A stretch of DNA of 64,000 bases from Cryptomeria japonica (GCF_030272615.1 NC_081413.1:333040302-333104301), one strand, 5' to 3'; positions 45,948-58,600 are shown, numbered from the stretch's first letter. Notes: generated from the letters alone by a model not told the origin. Made by a program: numbers and translations.

Positions 45948-48040
45948 ATAGAAGATGTGTGGATTGATTGCAAGACCGAAGAGGATATCAGGAAGCTTGA
46001 CTACTATCATTTGACAGTATAACAAATTGAGAACCCGAATCTTGCTAATATCCCTAAAGATTTTGAAGATGATGGTGATATATTGGATCTTATGTATTAG
46101 AAGAACAAAGTTGTTGATTCACCTTTGCCTCTGATTCGATGGTCTCAAAAAGAAAACACTTCCATAAGGACTAGGTTCCAAAACATTCTTGCCAATACCA
46201 ATGTTTGGCTAACTTAGCAAGGTATTCAACTAAAAGCCTTTTCAGACTAGATCAAAAGATGATATTGCAGGGCCTATTGGAAAGACTTATGAGTTGAGAA
46301 CAAAGAATAGATAGGACACAATAGCTTCAAAGACTCCCAAATTCAAGTTCACTATTGGGAAAGGCAAGAGTCAATGGGAATCATCAACCCAAGAGACTCA
46401 AAATTGTGATGGAGCTGTTGAAGAGTTGCTCGAGAAAGAAAGTGAGAAAGTAGAAGAGGAAGAGCCAAAAAAGGAACACGAAGAAGAATTTGATGAGGAG
46501 AGATTACCTTAAATCCCAAGTACTTCCCAATCTCAAGAGTCACAAGAGGGTGTTCCTCCTATGTCACATGATGCTATAGGTACTACTTTAGTTTCAGTTG
46601 CTAACACTATTCCTTTTGTTTCCACTATCTCATATTCATCCTAGGCTCTCATGATTCATACTATCCCTTCTACAACTACTAGTGAGTTTGCCCTTGATAC
46701 ACCCCATAATAACATTGAAAGTGTTTTTCTTCCTAACCTGTCTGAGGTAACTTCTTCCATGTTGAAAGATTTTGATAAGTTATATTAGAAACTCAACTTC
46801 CTCCTAAAGTTTTTTTTGCTCAAAATCCACCCGCCATTGTTACTTCCACTCCACCCATAGTTACCACAAGCATTTAGTCCCAAGAACTGGTATCTTAAGT
46901 GTTAACCGCTGGAGTGGATGATGATACACCTTTGCCACTTTGGCTTGTATCTAACACTCCCCCCCCAAAAAAGCAAGCCATCTCTCTAGATGACTTTGAC
47001 TTCAGTCAGTTGGTTCCTATCAAGCCCAAGGGTATAGAGAAAGCCAAGACTTTGTCCAGAGTGAAGGTAGATAATCAAAGAACAAATATGTAGAGATGAC
47101 AATCCCTCCTCCAGATATAGATTTTGATAAAGTGTATCTCGCAGACTATGTCATCAATATAATTGACCTAGGCAAGAAGACACATGAAGGAAGAATGGAA
47201 GATGCTCAAGCATCTTGTGAGTATCTTGTGACAATGTTTAATGAAGAAAAGGTCAAGAAGGATAAACTGAAGAAACAAGTGGATCGACTCACCAATGTCT
47301 TGATCACAATAACCAAGTCGTCAGAGGTAATTGAACTGATCACCTAATCAGTAGATGAGAAAATTATCAAGAAAGTTGAATAGGTCAATTCACATGGGAG
47401 ATCAATTGGCAAGTGGATGGATACGTTGTTGAGTCAAGGGACTCATCTTATAAGTTTTGTAGTTATTTTGATAAATAATTTTGAAGAAGTCAAGTCTGAA
47501 ATTGACAAAACATTGGATCTTAACTCGCAAGAATTGGAAACATGGGAGAAGAACTTCAACTCATGGTTGAAGTTAGAAGATTTCCACTTAGATTTTCTAG
47601 TTGATAATGGAGTACTGATCTTAAAGGGCATGTATATTGAACAGAAAGAGGCACTGGAACATCAAATAAATACCTTGGAAATACTTATCAAAGATATGAG
47701 AAAATCCCAAAAGGAATGTAATGATAAGGGGAAGGACATCATTGAGAAGATATCATCACTTTCTTGTACATTCCTTGATGAAAACCAAAAGCCTCTTCAT
47801 GAAGATTCCATTATCAAATAATTTAGTTTTCTTGTTGGCAAAGAGGTTGATAAACACGTATTCTCATTGTCTTCTATTGTGAAGTTAATAGACATCCAAA
47901 TTAATTTAGATTATCTAGCCTCTCTTTTGAAAAAGCATAAGAAATATTATGTGAGCCTCAAAGATTCTCTCACTAGGTTAAGAGTCATCACAAGCCATAC
48001 CAAGGGACATGATAAAGGTAGTTCTACAAAAATTTGAGGA

Positions 48041-48960
48041 GTTCATGAAACAAGACCAAAATGGAGTGTCTGGCGACACTTAATATTTTCCATATTTCAG
48101 AAGTTCTAGATGAATTTTTATAATAAGACTTTGACACGTCAAGTGTCATTTTGTATTCATGTTTTTACATCTAGAGTATATACAAGTTCTAAGTCAAATA
48201 GGACTCTTCTTTGATTTAGTCATAGTTTTCCTAGACTATCTCATTGCACCTCAGACACACATACACACACACCCACACACACACAAATATATATGAGGTT
48301 GCTTCTTGTAATTATGATCTTTAATCTTATGCAACAAAACTTTGTCAAAGTGAAACTTTGTGTTCCTATTGTTATTTTGCGAACTTGATTAAATAAGAAG
48401 ATATATTTGGAAATCAAACTTTGTGTTGGGTTCATTGTGTTTATGGTGAGAGAATTCTTACTAAAATATTGTTTTGATTTAGTAAAGGTGTTGCAGAAAT
48501 ATATCATTTAAGAGTAGAGAAAGTTTTAATTTGTGAACTTTGTGTCATATTTCAGCACTTGTTAAAATGGAATTATTAATTAGTGCAAGGGGTAACAATT
48601 CAAAGACTTTGAGCTTCATCATGTTATTTTGAAGAAAATTTAACTAATTCATAATAAGATATCATTTAAAAGACTTTGTGCTTTATTTTGTTATCTTGGT
48701 AAGAAAGTAGTGATTTGAAGATTGAGAGCTTCACTTTATTATTTTTTAAGAAAAGATTATAAAAACTGCAATAGGATATCAAGACAGAGACTTCATGCTT
48801 TCTTTTGTTATCTTACTGCATATCATTGGTTATAGAAGTATTTGTAAAAAAAGGTTGATAGGATTGTAGTGATTGCAAGACTTTGAGCTTAAACACTATT
48901 TTATCACCCCAGCGAAGCAACAGAGTACTTTGAGCCTTCACAAAAACTTTGCTTCTTTAT
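48041..48960. repeat. degenerate tandem repeat with AGACTTTGWGCTT units
   Basis: AACTTTGTGTT/AGACTTTGAGCTTC followed by TTGTTAT(C/T)TT recurs at about 48335, 48415, 48535, 48605, 48672, 48720, 48790 and 48878. A (CA)n run lies at 48253-48290. No gene is seen. Confidence 0.65.
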
Positions 48961-49180
48961 TTGTATTTTTATTCATAAACTTTAAGTTTTTGATTACGGG
49001 AAAAGCAGGTTTTGAAGGGATCCCAAAACCCTTTACAAAATATCCTTAAGAGATAAAAGCATTAAGCAACAAGAAAAGACAAACTGCCAAAAAACCAACA
49101 TAGTCATGGGCATAAATCAACAAAAAAGCCCAACAAAACCAGCCAAGTCCAACTAAAACATAACCGAGATAGAAAACAAA

Positions 49181-50934
49181 TTATTTCATGTTTTTTAGGG
49201 CATTAGCCAAATTTCTGCTAATCCCTTGTAAATCTTTGATATTATCCCTAAGCTTAGGGATATCCTTGGAAGAGGCCGCAACACCTTTTTTCATGCTTGT
49301 CCTTATTCTTTTCGCCGCACCACCAAGAGCACTTTCCACTGTTCCTGCCTCAATAGCATCCTCATCAATATCAAGATCCACTACAGGTTTGGGGGTGCTG
49401 GAACCTTCAAGAAACTTGGAAATATCCTCTCAATTCTTGGTAACAGAGGTAAGGATATCTGGAATCATCATCAGAAAGTTTTTCATAGCTATTTTTCCTT
49501 CCTCAAGATTACCAATCTGAGCTTCTAGCTTCTCCAATTTTTCCTCCATTCCTTTTTTCCACTTTTCCTGGTTTATTTTGGCTTTCTTCCCTTTTTCTTC
49601 CTTCTGTTTCTTAGTTTTTTCCATCTTCTTGATTCCTTCATAAACCCACCTGTCAAAACCCATGCGAGCCTCAAACTGGTTTTTGAGTTTGTCGAGAATA
49701 ATCCCCTCTCCATGTTTATCCTGACACCTTCTCGAATTCTCCTTGTCCTTCTCCTACTCAGTTTCCTTGTCCTTTTCCTACTCAATTTCCATTTCCTTTT
49801 CCTCATTAAACTTGTCCTGCTCTTCCAGTGGCTGACTGTTAACAATTCCTATGCTCATACTGTGGGTCAGACTATTTTGATCAGAAACTTCCTCATCTCC
49901 TCCTTCCTCTTCTCCCACTTCCTCTTCCTTCCATCTCTCCTCTCCATCAGACTCATCGGTCTCCATCTCACTTCCATCTTTACCAATGTCCTCAAATTTC
50001 TCCAAAGTAGCTTTTTTACCTTTTTTGCTCTATGTACCCTCTTCCTTGCTAGGCTCGCCTTCCTCCATCTTCCTCTTACCTTTCCTTGGAGACGTCGACA
50101 ATCTCTTGTTTTCCTGGATAGCTAGGATCTTGCAATTCTCATAAATGAGAAAAATAAGGCCGCTATGAATCACAGGTGAGGCAGGGTTCTTGCTATGTTT
50201 ATTCAGATACCGCGACAAAGACCTAAAGAGGTAATAAGGCAAAGATATCCTCTTCTCATGTCTAAAATGATTTAAAAGCACAAAATGGTATGCGTAGACC
50301 TTGGTAAAACAACCCTCCATAGTAATATATTCCATGATGGCATTGAGCACACAGCCCCAAATTTTCTTAATATTGGAGGCATCATAAAACCCCCCCGTAG
50401 CTTTTCCTATTTTTGCTCTCTCCTTCTCTTTTCACGGAAAAAGTTTAACAATGTTATTAGACACTTTCAGGTCTCTAAAGAAGTTAAGAATAGAGTGGGG
50501 CATACATGTAACCGTCACTATGAGATCCACATCCAGCTTAAACCTAACACCATGAATTTTGAAGGATCCGTTAATCCAATTTTCAGTGATTTTGGTGACC
50601 GCTAGGTTAACTCTGCCTTTATCATAGTCGACCAGCCTTTCCATGAAATTCGTCATGAATCCTTTCTCTAGCTTAGCCCAAAGCTTAGGAATCTCCTTCC
50701 ATGTCAAAATATTATCAAGTTCCTTTCTTCTTAGATCCCCCCCATTTTAGAATTCGATTTACAGTTTCTTCTCTTCTGCAACTTCAAAGCTTTCTTCCCA
50801 ATGACACTTGAAATTTTGAAAATGCATACCCACAAAGTGTGTGGTAACTTAATATTTTTTATTAGGGCTTTGTCATTCTGATGTGTCATCATTACCTTTC
50901 TAAACATTTGAATATTACTCATTACAACATTCAT
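49181..50934 (-). pseudogene. extra Lys/Glu-rich ORF downstream of the LINE RNase H
   Basis: Consecutive pieces (50934-50731, 50707-50432, 50350-50030, 50005-49778, 49663-49430, 49381-49181) read as one protein with stops and frameshifts. The front half is globular (KVYAYHFVLLNHFRHEKRIS, then LPYYLFRSLSRYL, then FLIYENCKILAIQE) and resembles the N-terminal domain of plant transposon-associated proteins. The back half is acidic and Lys/Glu-rich with a coiled coil (EEKLEKLEAQIGNLEEGK) and a C-terminal KRIRTSMKKG...ISRNLANALKN. It follows the RNase H almost directly. It may be an extra LINE ORF or a fragment of another element into which the LINE 3' end is joined. No function assigned. Confidence 0.5.
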
Positions 50935-50939
50935 GATTA

Positions 50940-51956
50940 ATCGTGCGATCCCTCTTTCCCCATAAATCTGTCCTTTCTGATAAGATCTTTAATATTAAAA
51001 TCCATATTAACTTCCCCATTCCATATACATTGGGCTTTAGACATAAAGCCTAGGTTTTCTAACCCATCCGCAACCCCATTTTTTTCTCTATAGGCATGCT
51101 CCATAATAATAAATTTAAAGCTAGCAATTATTTCTCTAGCTCTAAAAATAATATTTTCTATAGTCCATGAAGGCTTAATTTCTCCCTTAAGGCATTTAAT
51201 TATGTTAAGATAATCTCCTTAGAACCATAGATTATCATGATTAATATCTTTTGCAATAATCAAAGTGTTCAACGCCGCAACAGCTTCAACATAATGACTA
51301 GTCTGATTACCCAAGGGGCCAACAATTGCCACAATGCAACTTCCAACAAAATTCTTGACGATTCCCCCATAACCAGCTTTCCCCAGATTCCCCTTAGACA
51401 CCCCATAAAAGTTGGCCTTAATCCATCCCTGAGAAGGAAAGCACCATGTAAGACTATCTCGAACCTTATCCACATTGATTCTGTTATTGGATAAATTCCA
51501 TCTTTCATTAAAGTCTTCTTTAGCAGCTAAACCATGATCAGTTCCATTTAAACATTCAAAAATCCTTCTATAGATTTTATCCACCACCACTTGAGGGTTA
51601 GCACTTTTGTCCCTAAAAATCTTGTCATTATGCTCCTTCCAAATGTTCCATATAACATTATAGAGAGTAAGTTTCCAGAGCTCAACATTATTAGAATTGG
51701 AAGTAGGACAAAACCATTGCTGCCAAAACTCTTCCAAAGAATTTGGGAAAACCCAGCACAACTTCCACCTACTGAAAATCATATTCCAGATTTCCTGACT
51801 GAAATTACACTGGTAGAGGATATGACAAGAAGACTCCTCCCTGCAACAAAGAGAACACCTGTTAGGAAAAACAAATCCACGTTTGTGGAGATTATCAAGA
51901 GTTAACACCTTATTTTGGATAAAAATACAAAAGAAGATATTAATTTTGGGCATCAA
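50940..51956 (-). pseudogene. LINE C-terminal zinc-finger (zf-RVT) and RNase H
   Basis: Begins with KINIFFCIFIQNKVLTLDNL and RCSLCCREESSCHILYQC, the zf-RVT cysteine/histidine cluster, then WNIWKEHNDKIF. The RNase H begins GWIKANFYGVSKGNLGKAGY. The aspartate usually found in NFDGAS is tyrosine, so catalysis would be lost. EAVAALNTLIIAKD gives the second motif, and after a stop at about 51219 the reading resumes through the last motif (EKNGVADGL, about 51080). Confidence 0.85.
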
Positions 51957-52208
51957 CTTCTTTATCTATACTTTAGCACACAAATGGATCTCATCCGAAA
52001 CTTTGTTGTGGATAGACACTGCTGAAGACACACAATATTTCCCATCTAAATTTTCCTTCCAAATCATATAATCCTCAACGTTGTCCCTAAATTTTTTATA
52101 AGAAAGCATAATCTCTAGACATTTTAATCCCAGACAATACTGGCTGAACTCAACCCATTTCCCATTTATCCAGTATTTTCTAACAAAGCCTCCATACCTA
52201 CTTTTAAA

Positions 52209-54140
52209 CTAGTCTTTCCATTCCTTAAAGATAGGAATTTCCTCTAGTTGTTTATACATAAGCCATCTGTCCTCCCAAAATCTAATAATTCTCCCATTCC
52301 CCAATTTCCACATTCTTCCAGCTGTTGCCCAATCTTTAGCCATTTGAACTGCATTCCAAATAGCAGAACCTTCAACCAAAAAAGTATTTTCCATAAATTC
52401 TTCCTCAGAAGGTTGCATGTAAAGATATTTCTTTTTCCAGATTAAATTCCATTCTCTTTCCTCCCCTTTCATTCTCTAGATTTGTTTAGCTAACAAAGCA
52501 TTATTCATAAAAGTAATATTTCTTAATCCCAATCCCCCATACTTCTTAGGAGTATAAATATTATTCCATGCAATAAGGGGGATTCTATTTTTTTCTTCCA
52601 CTCCCGACCATAAGAATTTTTTTTGAATTCTTTCAATTGCCTCCGCAAACTTTCTGGGGATTTTAAACAAACTGAGGGCATAGATAGGCAAATTTTGAAG
52701 GGTAGCTTTAAGCAATGTCACTTTACCCACTTGGCTAAGGAGGGCTCATTTCCACCTAGCCAACTTGGTATTGAATCTATCAACCAGCTTCATCCAGAAA
52801 TTCTCTGAAGGCTTCAAACATAGAGGGAGACACAAATAGGTTGAAGGGAACTCAACAATTTTGCAACCAAGGATTCTTTCAATCCTTCTTTGTCTATCCT
52901 CAGGGGTATTGATAAAAAACAAAGAATTCTTATCCCAATTTATTTTTTGACTCGAAGGAGTTTCATAGGAATCCATAAAACACTTCATGTTTCTTGCTTC
53001 CCTAATGGTAGCTTCTCCCATTGTGATTGAATCATCAACAAATTGTTCATGAGTACAGGTTATATTGGAAGATGAAGGTTTAAGGCCTTTGAGTTTACCT
53101 TCTTCCACATTTCTCATAATAAATCTACCCAAACTGTTAGCTAAAATAGTAAACAAGATTGGAGAGATGGGGTCCCCCTATCTTAGGCCTCTAGAACTTT
53201 TAAAGAAACTGGAAGGGGGTCCATTAATAATAACTGCAGAGGTAGAAGTACCGTTCAACTGAGAACAAAGCTTAATCACCTTATCCCCAAACCCAAAAGC
53301 TTTCATAATTCTAAAAAGGAATTGTCAATTCACTCTATCATAAGCCTTAGACATATCCAACTTAAGAAAAAAGCCCTATTTTTTAGTAGCAGTTAAAGAA
53401 TGAATATTCTCATGAACAAAAATAATAGAATCCAAAATCTATCTTCCAGGGACAAAACCATTCTGCTGAGCCGAAATAATGCGGGGAAGGATATCCAACA
53501 TTCTAGAAGTAAGAACCTTAGATATAATCTTGTAAACAAAATTACAAAGGCTGATAGGTCTGAACTTATTAAGAGAATCAACTCCAGAGATCTTAGGAAT
53601 AAGAACAATAAAAGTAGCATTGAGTTCTTTTAAAAGGCTCCTCGAACCAAAGAATTCTTTAACTCCATTACAGATATCAATCTCCACAATATGCCAGAAG
53701 TTCTGGAAAAAAAACATTGGGAATCCATCCGGACTAGGAGACTTATCTCCATTAAAAGAAAACACTGCCTTTTTGATTTCCTGATTTGAAGGGATCCGAG
53801 ATAGATTTTTGTTATCATCCTCCTTTAAAATGGGAGGGATAGCTTGAACAAGAAGGTCTTGATTACTGATATCCAGTGCATCCACCCGTCCCAACAGATT
53901 GCTAAAAAAATATGTAGCTTCCTTTCTTATTTCATTTTCATCCAATAAAATCCCCCTACTGCAAGATAATCTAGAAATTCTATTAGCCGCCTTATGTTTA
54001 AGAGCAGTCAAGTGGAAAAACCTAGTGTTTTTGTCACCTTCCTTTAGATACAATGCTCTTGATCTTTGTCTCCAAAATTTTTCTTCATTAGAGATAATTT
54101 CATGGTATTTAGACAACAACCCATTTTCAACATTTCTCAA
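52209..54140 (-). pseudogene. LINE reverse transcriptase
   Basis: Read from 54140: SRALYLKEGDKNTRFFH, then FNGDKSPSPDGFPMFFFQNFW, RPISLCNFVYKIISKVL and QQNGFVPGR, all standard LINE RT blocks. Between 53439 and 53156 KLDMSKAYDRV is readable with stops. The catalytic motif is EQFVDDS in the piece 53156-52746, where most LINEs have F/YADD. The thumb (KVTLLKATLQNLPIYALSLF, FLWSG) and downstream segments follow in 52730-52209. Frame breaks at about 53630, 53430 and 53160 and stops near 52740 and 52474 disable it. Confidence 0.9.
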
Positions 54141-54556
54141 ATCCTCAGAAAGCCCTTCCTCTTGGATTTTCTCTTGAACATCTTTTAAATCAGTCTTAAT
54201 TTGATCTTTACTTTTAAAGATATCTCCAAAAGTCTCTTTGTTTCATATCTTGACTTTATCTTTTAAAATGTTAAGCTTTTTAGCAACTCTGAATAAGGTC
54301 GTTCCCTCAATCTCTGAGTTCCACCATTCAGCAACACAACTTCCAACGTTGGGTGGGATAACCAAGCTTTTTCAAACCTAAAAGGAAAATTTCACTTGGC
54401 AGACTTTGAGTTGGTAGTGAAAGAAATAGGGTAATGATCAAATCCAATCTTAATGATTGACGCCAAAGAATAATTATATTTAGATAGCCAATCAAGAGAA
54501 ATAAGGGATCTATCAAGCCTTACTTGAATAAGATCAGATCCAGTTCTCTGATTGGT

Positions 54557-55108
54557 CTAGGTGTAATTAATCCCTTGAAGATCCACATCCATCAAAGCTT
54601 GATCATCAGTAAAATCCATAAGATCTTGTCTACCCTCCATTTGCAAAGGGAGACCCCCCATCTTTTCATCCTCTTTTAAAGGAGTATTGAAATCTCCCAT
54701 GATCATCCAGCCTTTGTCAGCAAAACTTAATCTGTCTTCAGCCAGACTCCTCCAGAACTTAGTTCTTCCAGCTTTAGAATTGGGAGCATAGACATTAGTG
54801 AAAACCCAAACATAGTTATCCTTAATATGCTCAAGCAAGACTAAGGTCCTATTGATCCCTGAAGTAATTTCATTACCTATAATAGTATTCTGGTTCCAAA
54901 AAATAGTTGTTCCACCTAAGGCACCCTCTGAACTAGTTACTATAACCCCATTACTTTTTAAAAATCTAATTATTTCCACTTTATCCTTACACATCTTAGT
55001 TTCCTGAATAAGAATTACATCTGGCTTATGATCTCTAACAATATTACGCAACACATCCTGCTTATGGGGGGCATTCAACCCTCTTATATTCCATGAGATT
55101 ATCTTCAT
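54557..55108 (-). pseudogene. LINE apurinic-type endonuclease
   Basis: An open 183-residue piece starting MKIISWNIRGLNAPHKQD, with LIQETKM (catalytic glutamate), TNVYAPNSKAGR and MIMGDFNTPL. These are the endonuclease/exonuclease/phosphatase motifs of L1-type LINEs, which nick the target DNA. A stop at about 54556 is followed by readable sequence reaching FDHYPI (about 54440), where SDH is expected, so the last catalytic motif is altered. Start chosen at the methionine before the conserved WNIRG. Confidence 0.9.
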
Positions 55109-55621
55109 ACTTTAATCAGGGATAAGGCTGACTCAATGGAGCTTTGTGTTCCATCAGCACGGTTCTTCCAACTTTCCTATTCCCTCTGATTCTTTAGGGA
55201 AGGTCTCCCCTGCTTTTTGCTATGACTTCCAACATCTGCTCCTTTCTTATTCTTACTTCTAGTCGCAATACCTACATTAGGTCCTCCATTATTTGACTTG
55301 CCTTCTTTAGTACCGAGAATCCTAAGATTTCCCTCAAGAACTGCCATTTCCAAACTTTTAGGAGGATTCTTGCATTGGGAGTTCGGGATCATAATTCCAT
55401 TCTACTTTGGACTTCCATTTGTTAATAACAACAAAGGCTCAATATTCAAAATATTACAGTCCTACGCTTCATTGAAGTCTTCCTCATTTTCTATATTATT
55501 AGATGAAGCCAAAGCATCATCATCATTTAAACTCTCATCATCTTTACCCTGGATGATAGGACCAACCTTCTAATCCACAGATTCAAATTTTTGGATCTTT
55601 TCTTCTTTCCCATACTCTTCC

Positions 55622-56668
55622 TCATTGTTTACTTTCTTTATTCTTGGTAGAACATTCACAAACTAATTTTTCAATGTTACTATTCACACCCTTACTTTCC
55701 TCATTTTCCATCTCAGTAACTTCCTTCTCAGGGACAACCTCTAAAGGTATATCATCATTCTTCCCTTTTGTTTGCCATTTCTGCTTCATTTTACTATCAT
55801 TTTTACTAATCTTACTCTTCTTAAGCGGGCGGGATTTTGCCCAGTGACCCAACTTTTTACAATGAAAACAAACAACAGAAGAGATTCATATTCAATAACT
55901 TGGGTCCATTTCCCTAATTTAGACAAGTTCTCAATAGATTGAGGCATGTCCGTCATTTTATTAACATTCACACAAATACGAGCAAAAACCAACCTTGATT
56001 TAGTTGATGTCATCAAATCGATTGAAAGAAGTTCACCAAATGATCTCACAATCCCTTTAAAGACTTCCTCATTCCAAAATTCCAATGGAAGGCCAGGGAG
56101 ACACATCCACATAGGCAAAAAAGGATTCATCCAGTGGGAGATTAGGAGCCCATTTCTATAAAGCCAAGGTTGACTTGCCGAACATCCATGGCCCTTCACA
56201 AAGCGCTTTCTTCATATCTTCTTCATTATTAAAGGCAAAGGAAAAAAAACCCCTAGGCAAAGTCGCCACATCCACTTGACCTTTAAGAACCCATTTCCTC
56301 CTTATGAAATTCCTTACAACATCAATGTTAGGTCTAAAACCAACAAACCTTCCCACCAAGGTCATAGCTAAGATAGACAAAGTGAAATCAACCAGCTTAT
56401 CCAGAACAGAAATAGCAAAAACCCCTGTCGCTGGATCAGATATATTTTTAACTTCCAGAAGACTAGATTTCACTAGAGGCCTGACTCCAAAATGAGCAGG
56501 CCATTTCTTTTCTTTACCTCTATCATGTGGGTCCCTAGTTTTGGAATTTTTCTCTTCCACCGATTTGACTGTCATCTTGTCCCCCTCAATACTCTGAGAA
56601 GCCTGGGGACTAGCATGATTACCAGCTCCACCCCGTAGGATGACCGCCATCCCCAATATTTCTGCCAT
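55622..56668 (-). pseudogene. LINE ORF1 (DUF4283-like, zinc knuckle)
   Basis: The methionine at 56668 (MAEILGMAVILRGGAG) is a better start than the upstream one at 56797, which follows a low-complexity A-rich stretch. The piece has VGRFVGFRPNIDVVRNFIRR, LPRGFFSFAFNNEEDMKKAL and GPWMFGKS, matching the RNA-binding DUF4283 domain of plant LINE ORF1. After a frame change near 56160-56199, PMWMCLPGLPLEFWNEEVF continues the domain. The zinc knuckle CFHCKKLGHWAKSRP (about 55830-55872) lacks the fourth cysteine. An acidic tail follows, and another basic piece lies at 55392-55177. Confidence 0.85.
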
Positions 56669-56731
56669 CTCCAGATATGAAATTTGAACTTCCCGCTCGC
56701 CACTCCATTGAAAAAAAAAAGAAAAAAAAAG

Positions 56732-56856
56732 AGAGAGAATATCATCTATTCTAAAGTTTAAGTTGTTTCCTTGTAACTTTGAAGTTTTATTAATCATTAC
56801 TACTCCACATTATAAATTCTTTCTTGAAAAAAGAGAGAATATCATCTATTCTAAAG
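56732..56856. repeat. 25-bp exact direct repeat, 100-bp period
   Basis: AGAGAGAATATCATCTATTC plus TAAAG at 56732-56756 and again at 56832-56856, upstream of LINE ORF1. Confidence 0.9.
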
Positions 56857-57390
56857 AGAGAGTAGGATGATGTACCACCCAAGTTTAGAATAGGATTCAT
56901 AGTTAAATTTGTATTTCAAATAGAGAGAGTAGTAAGCAAAAGGGGGAACTTTCCCTTACAATTAGGAGAGATTCACTCTCACACACTGTGGCTGAAACCA
57001 TGATTTTGTGAACTTTCCTCAGTTTACAAAATTTTCACCCAACAAATTGTAAAATTGAATGATGTTTAATAAATTAAGAATTATGGGTATCCTCTTACAA
57101 AAAAACATAAGGATGTGTTATTTTAATTATAAGAATATTGTATTCTAAGGGTAATGGAATAATTTTATATAGATTATGAAATATAATATTAAAAAAGATA
57201 TCATACAATCACTTAATAATCAAATTGATAGCAATAAAAAATAATATATAGAGAAAAAATGCAGAGGAGAAACTTAGGATTAAGGTGAAATCCAAATGGT
57301 TATGGCAATAGATGAAGATAGGAAGACACAAGATGCTTTAAGAAGAATAGACAGAAGCTAGAAGCTACTAGCATGGTCTTAGGAGGAACC
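56857..57390. other. junction between the two head-to-head LINEs
   Basis: AT-rich; nothing recognised. Confidence 0.5.
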
Positions 57391-57398
57391 AAAGAGGG

Positions 57399-58600
57399 GT
57401 GGATACCCTTACAATAATAGAGATGGGAGTTTTTTTGAACCGCGAAGGTTTCCTAGAGGTAGGGGGAGAAGACAACCTTTTCACCTTGACTTGCCAAAGA
57501 CATTGGATGAGGCTAAGGAGGATAGAAAGCATGTTTTATCCAAAGAATGAAAACCAAAAGAACCCTCAAAAAGGGATGAAAGTAACAAGGCCCTTTACCA
57601 TCCAAAAATAGGGTTGTTTCCTTTTTGTTGGATTCACAAGCGTGGGATGATATAGTTTCTCATTCTACAAAAATTGTCTTCTTATTAAGTGGGTGAGGGA
57701 ATGGCCAAATTTCAGCTAGGTCAATAAATGGTGTGCTGAGAAATGGAAGCTCCCTTGTGATCTGAAGACAGGGCCTAATGATTTTCATATGGTTATTGGT
57801 GAAGACTCAACACTAAAAAAATTGGGTTTTCAACAATGGTCTGTTTTTCATCGGTAGGATGGGTCTATTCTTGAAAGATTGGGAACCAAAATTTAATCCA
57901 ACCAAAGCTATAATTGATGAAATTCTAGTCTAGCTTAAACTATATAGCCTCCCTAAAGAATACTGGAATCTAGAGACTCTTCAATTAATTGAGAATAAAC
58001 TAGGTCTCTTCATTAAAGCAGATGAAGCCATTGAAAAGAAGGACTTGAACATGTATGCCCAGATATGAATCAGTTGGAAACCTTTTTTTCCCTTCTCAAT
58101 TCCATTGAAATTTAGATTAACCTAGGGATCTGGAATCAAAAAATTGTGGTGGAGGAAATCCTTGATCATTGTTGAAGATAGAAAGGAGTGGGTCATGTGG
58201 AAGGGGAACGTGTGGGTTTGAAAGGGAAAAGCACTACAACAACATACCTAAACAACAAAATCATTGAGGTGTCAAATCCTAGCCATCCTAAGGTAATGGA
58301 ATCTTAGAAGGTTTTGTTCGAAGGGACTCAAGCCTCAGTCATGTTTAAATATATTTAAGGATTACCGGTGAAACATATAAAGGAGGTGAGTGAGGATTGA
58401 GATCTCAGACTAACAGCGAGGAGGTAAAGGATGAAAATTCAAAATGGGAGTCTTCAAAGCAAGAAGGTATTTGGGGATTACAAGGTGAGATAGCTATCAG
58501 AGATAAGAGAACCATTAGCCAGTCTAAGTTAGGTTTAGAGGCATGCAAAGTGGGGGAAAAAGACTCAAATGGAGAAAACCTAATTGGATGAAGTTAGAGG
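57399..58600 (+). pseudogene. LINE ORF1 remnant
   Basis: Only scattered pieces are readable: DTLTIIEMG at the start, then WKLPCDLKTGPNDFHMVIG (about 57740), a segment near 57960 reading EYWNLETLQLIENKLGLFIK ADEAIEKKDLNMYA, and IWNQKIVVEEIL (about 58130), a pattern typical of the second half of plant LINE ORF1. A basic C-terminal piece with no zinc knuckle is seen to 58591. Many stops. Confidence 0.7.

Larger units (their letters stand above)
21392..48040 (+). pseudogene. repeated plant ORF (unknown function) split by a DNA transposon and a solo LTR
   Basis: Exonic pieces are 21392-22333, 44866-45227 and 45956-48040. The first begins MMDPLPSKREMKFKKQDP and includes HLVATFPISAQNLEFMLALAN and LKLYMTSYLVYVAKSMRHFP. 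The second contains FQFPTFTYLKIGCFDGDP. The third contains a Pro/Ser-rich linker and then a long coiled coil (about 47096-47820, e.g. EEKVKKDKLKKQVDRL). Removing 22334-44865 rejoins the codons exactly in frame, and removing 45228-45955 does the same. Several stops (about 21788, 22040, 44872, 46020, 46100) show decay. It resembles abundant hypothetical proteins of non-flowering plants, possibly retroelement-borne. I assign no function. Confidence 0.7.
48970..56800 (-). mobile_element. L1-like LINE retrotransposon
   Basis: Minus-strand order: ORF1 (DUF4283-like, zinc knuckle), endonuclease, reverse transcriptase, zinc-finger and RNase H, then a further ORF, ending near an AAACTTAAAGTTTATGAATAAA-type tail (about 48970-49010). 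The coding parts are frameshifted and not functional. Neither end is precisely defined, and no target duplication was found. It is head-to-head with the LINE starting near 57390. Confidence 0.88.

Noticed and set aside
56732-56856. 25-bp repeat as a LINE target-site duplication
   Set aside because: Both copies are on the 5' side of the LINE only 100 bp apart, so they do not flank it.
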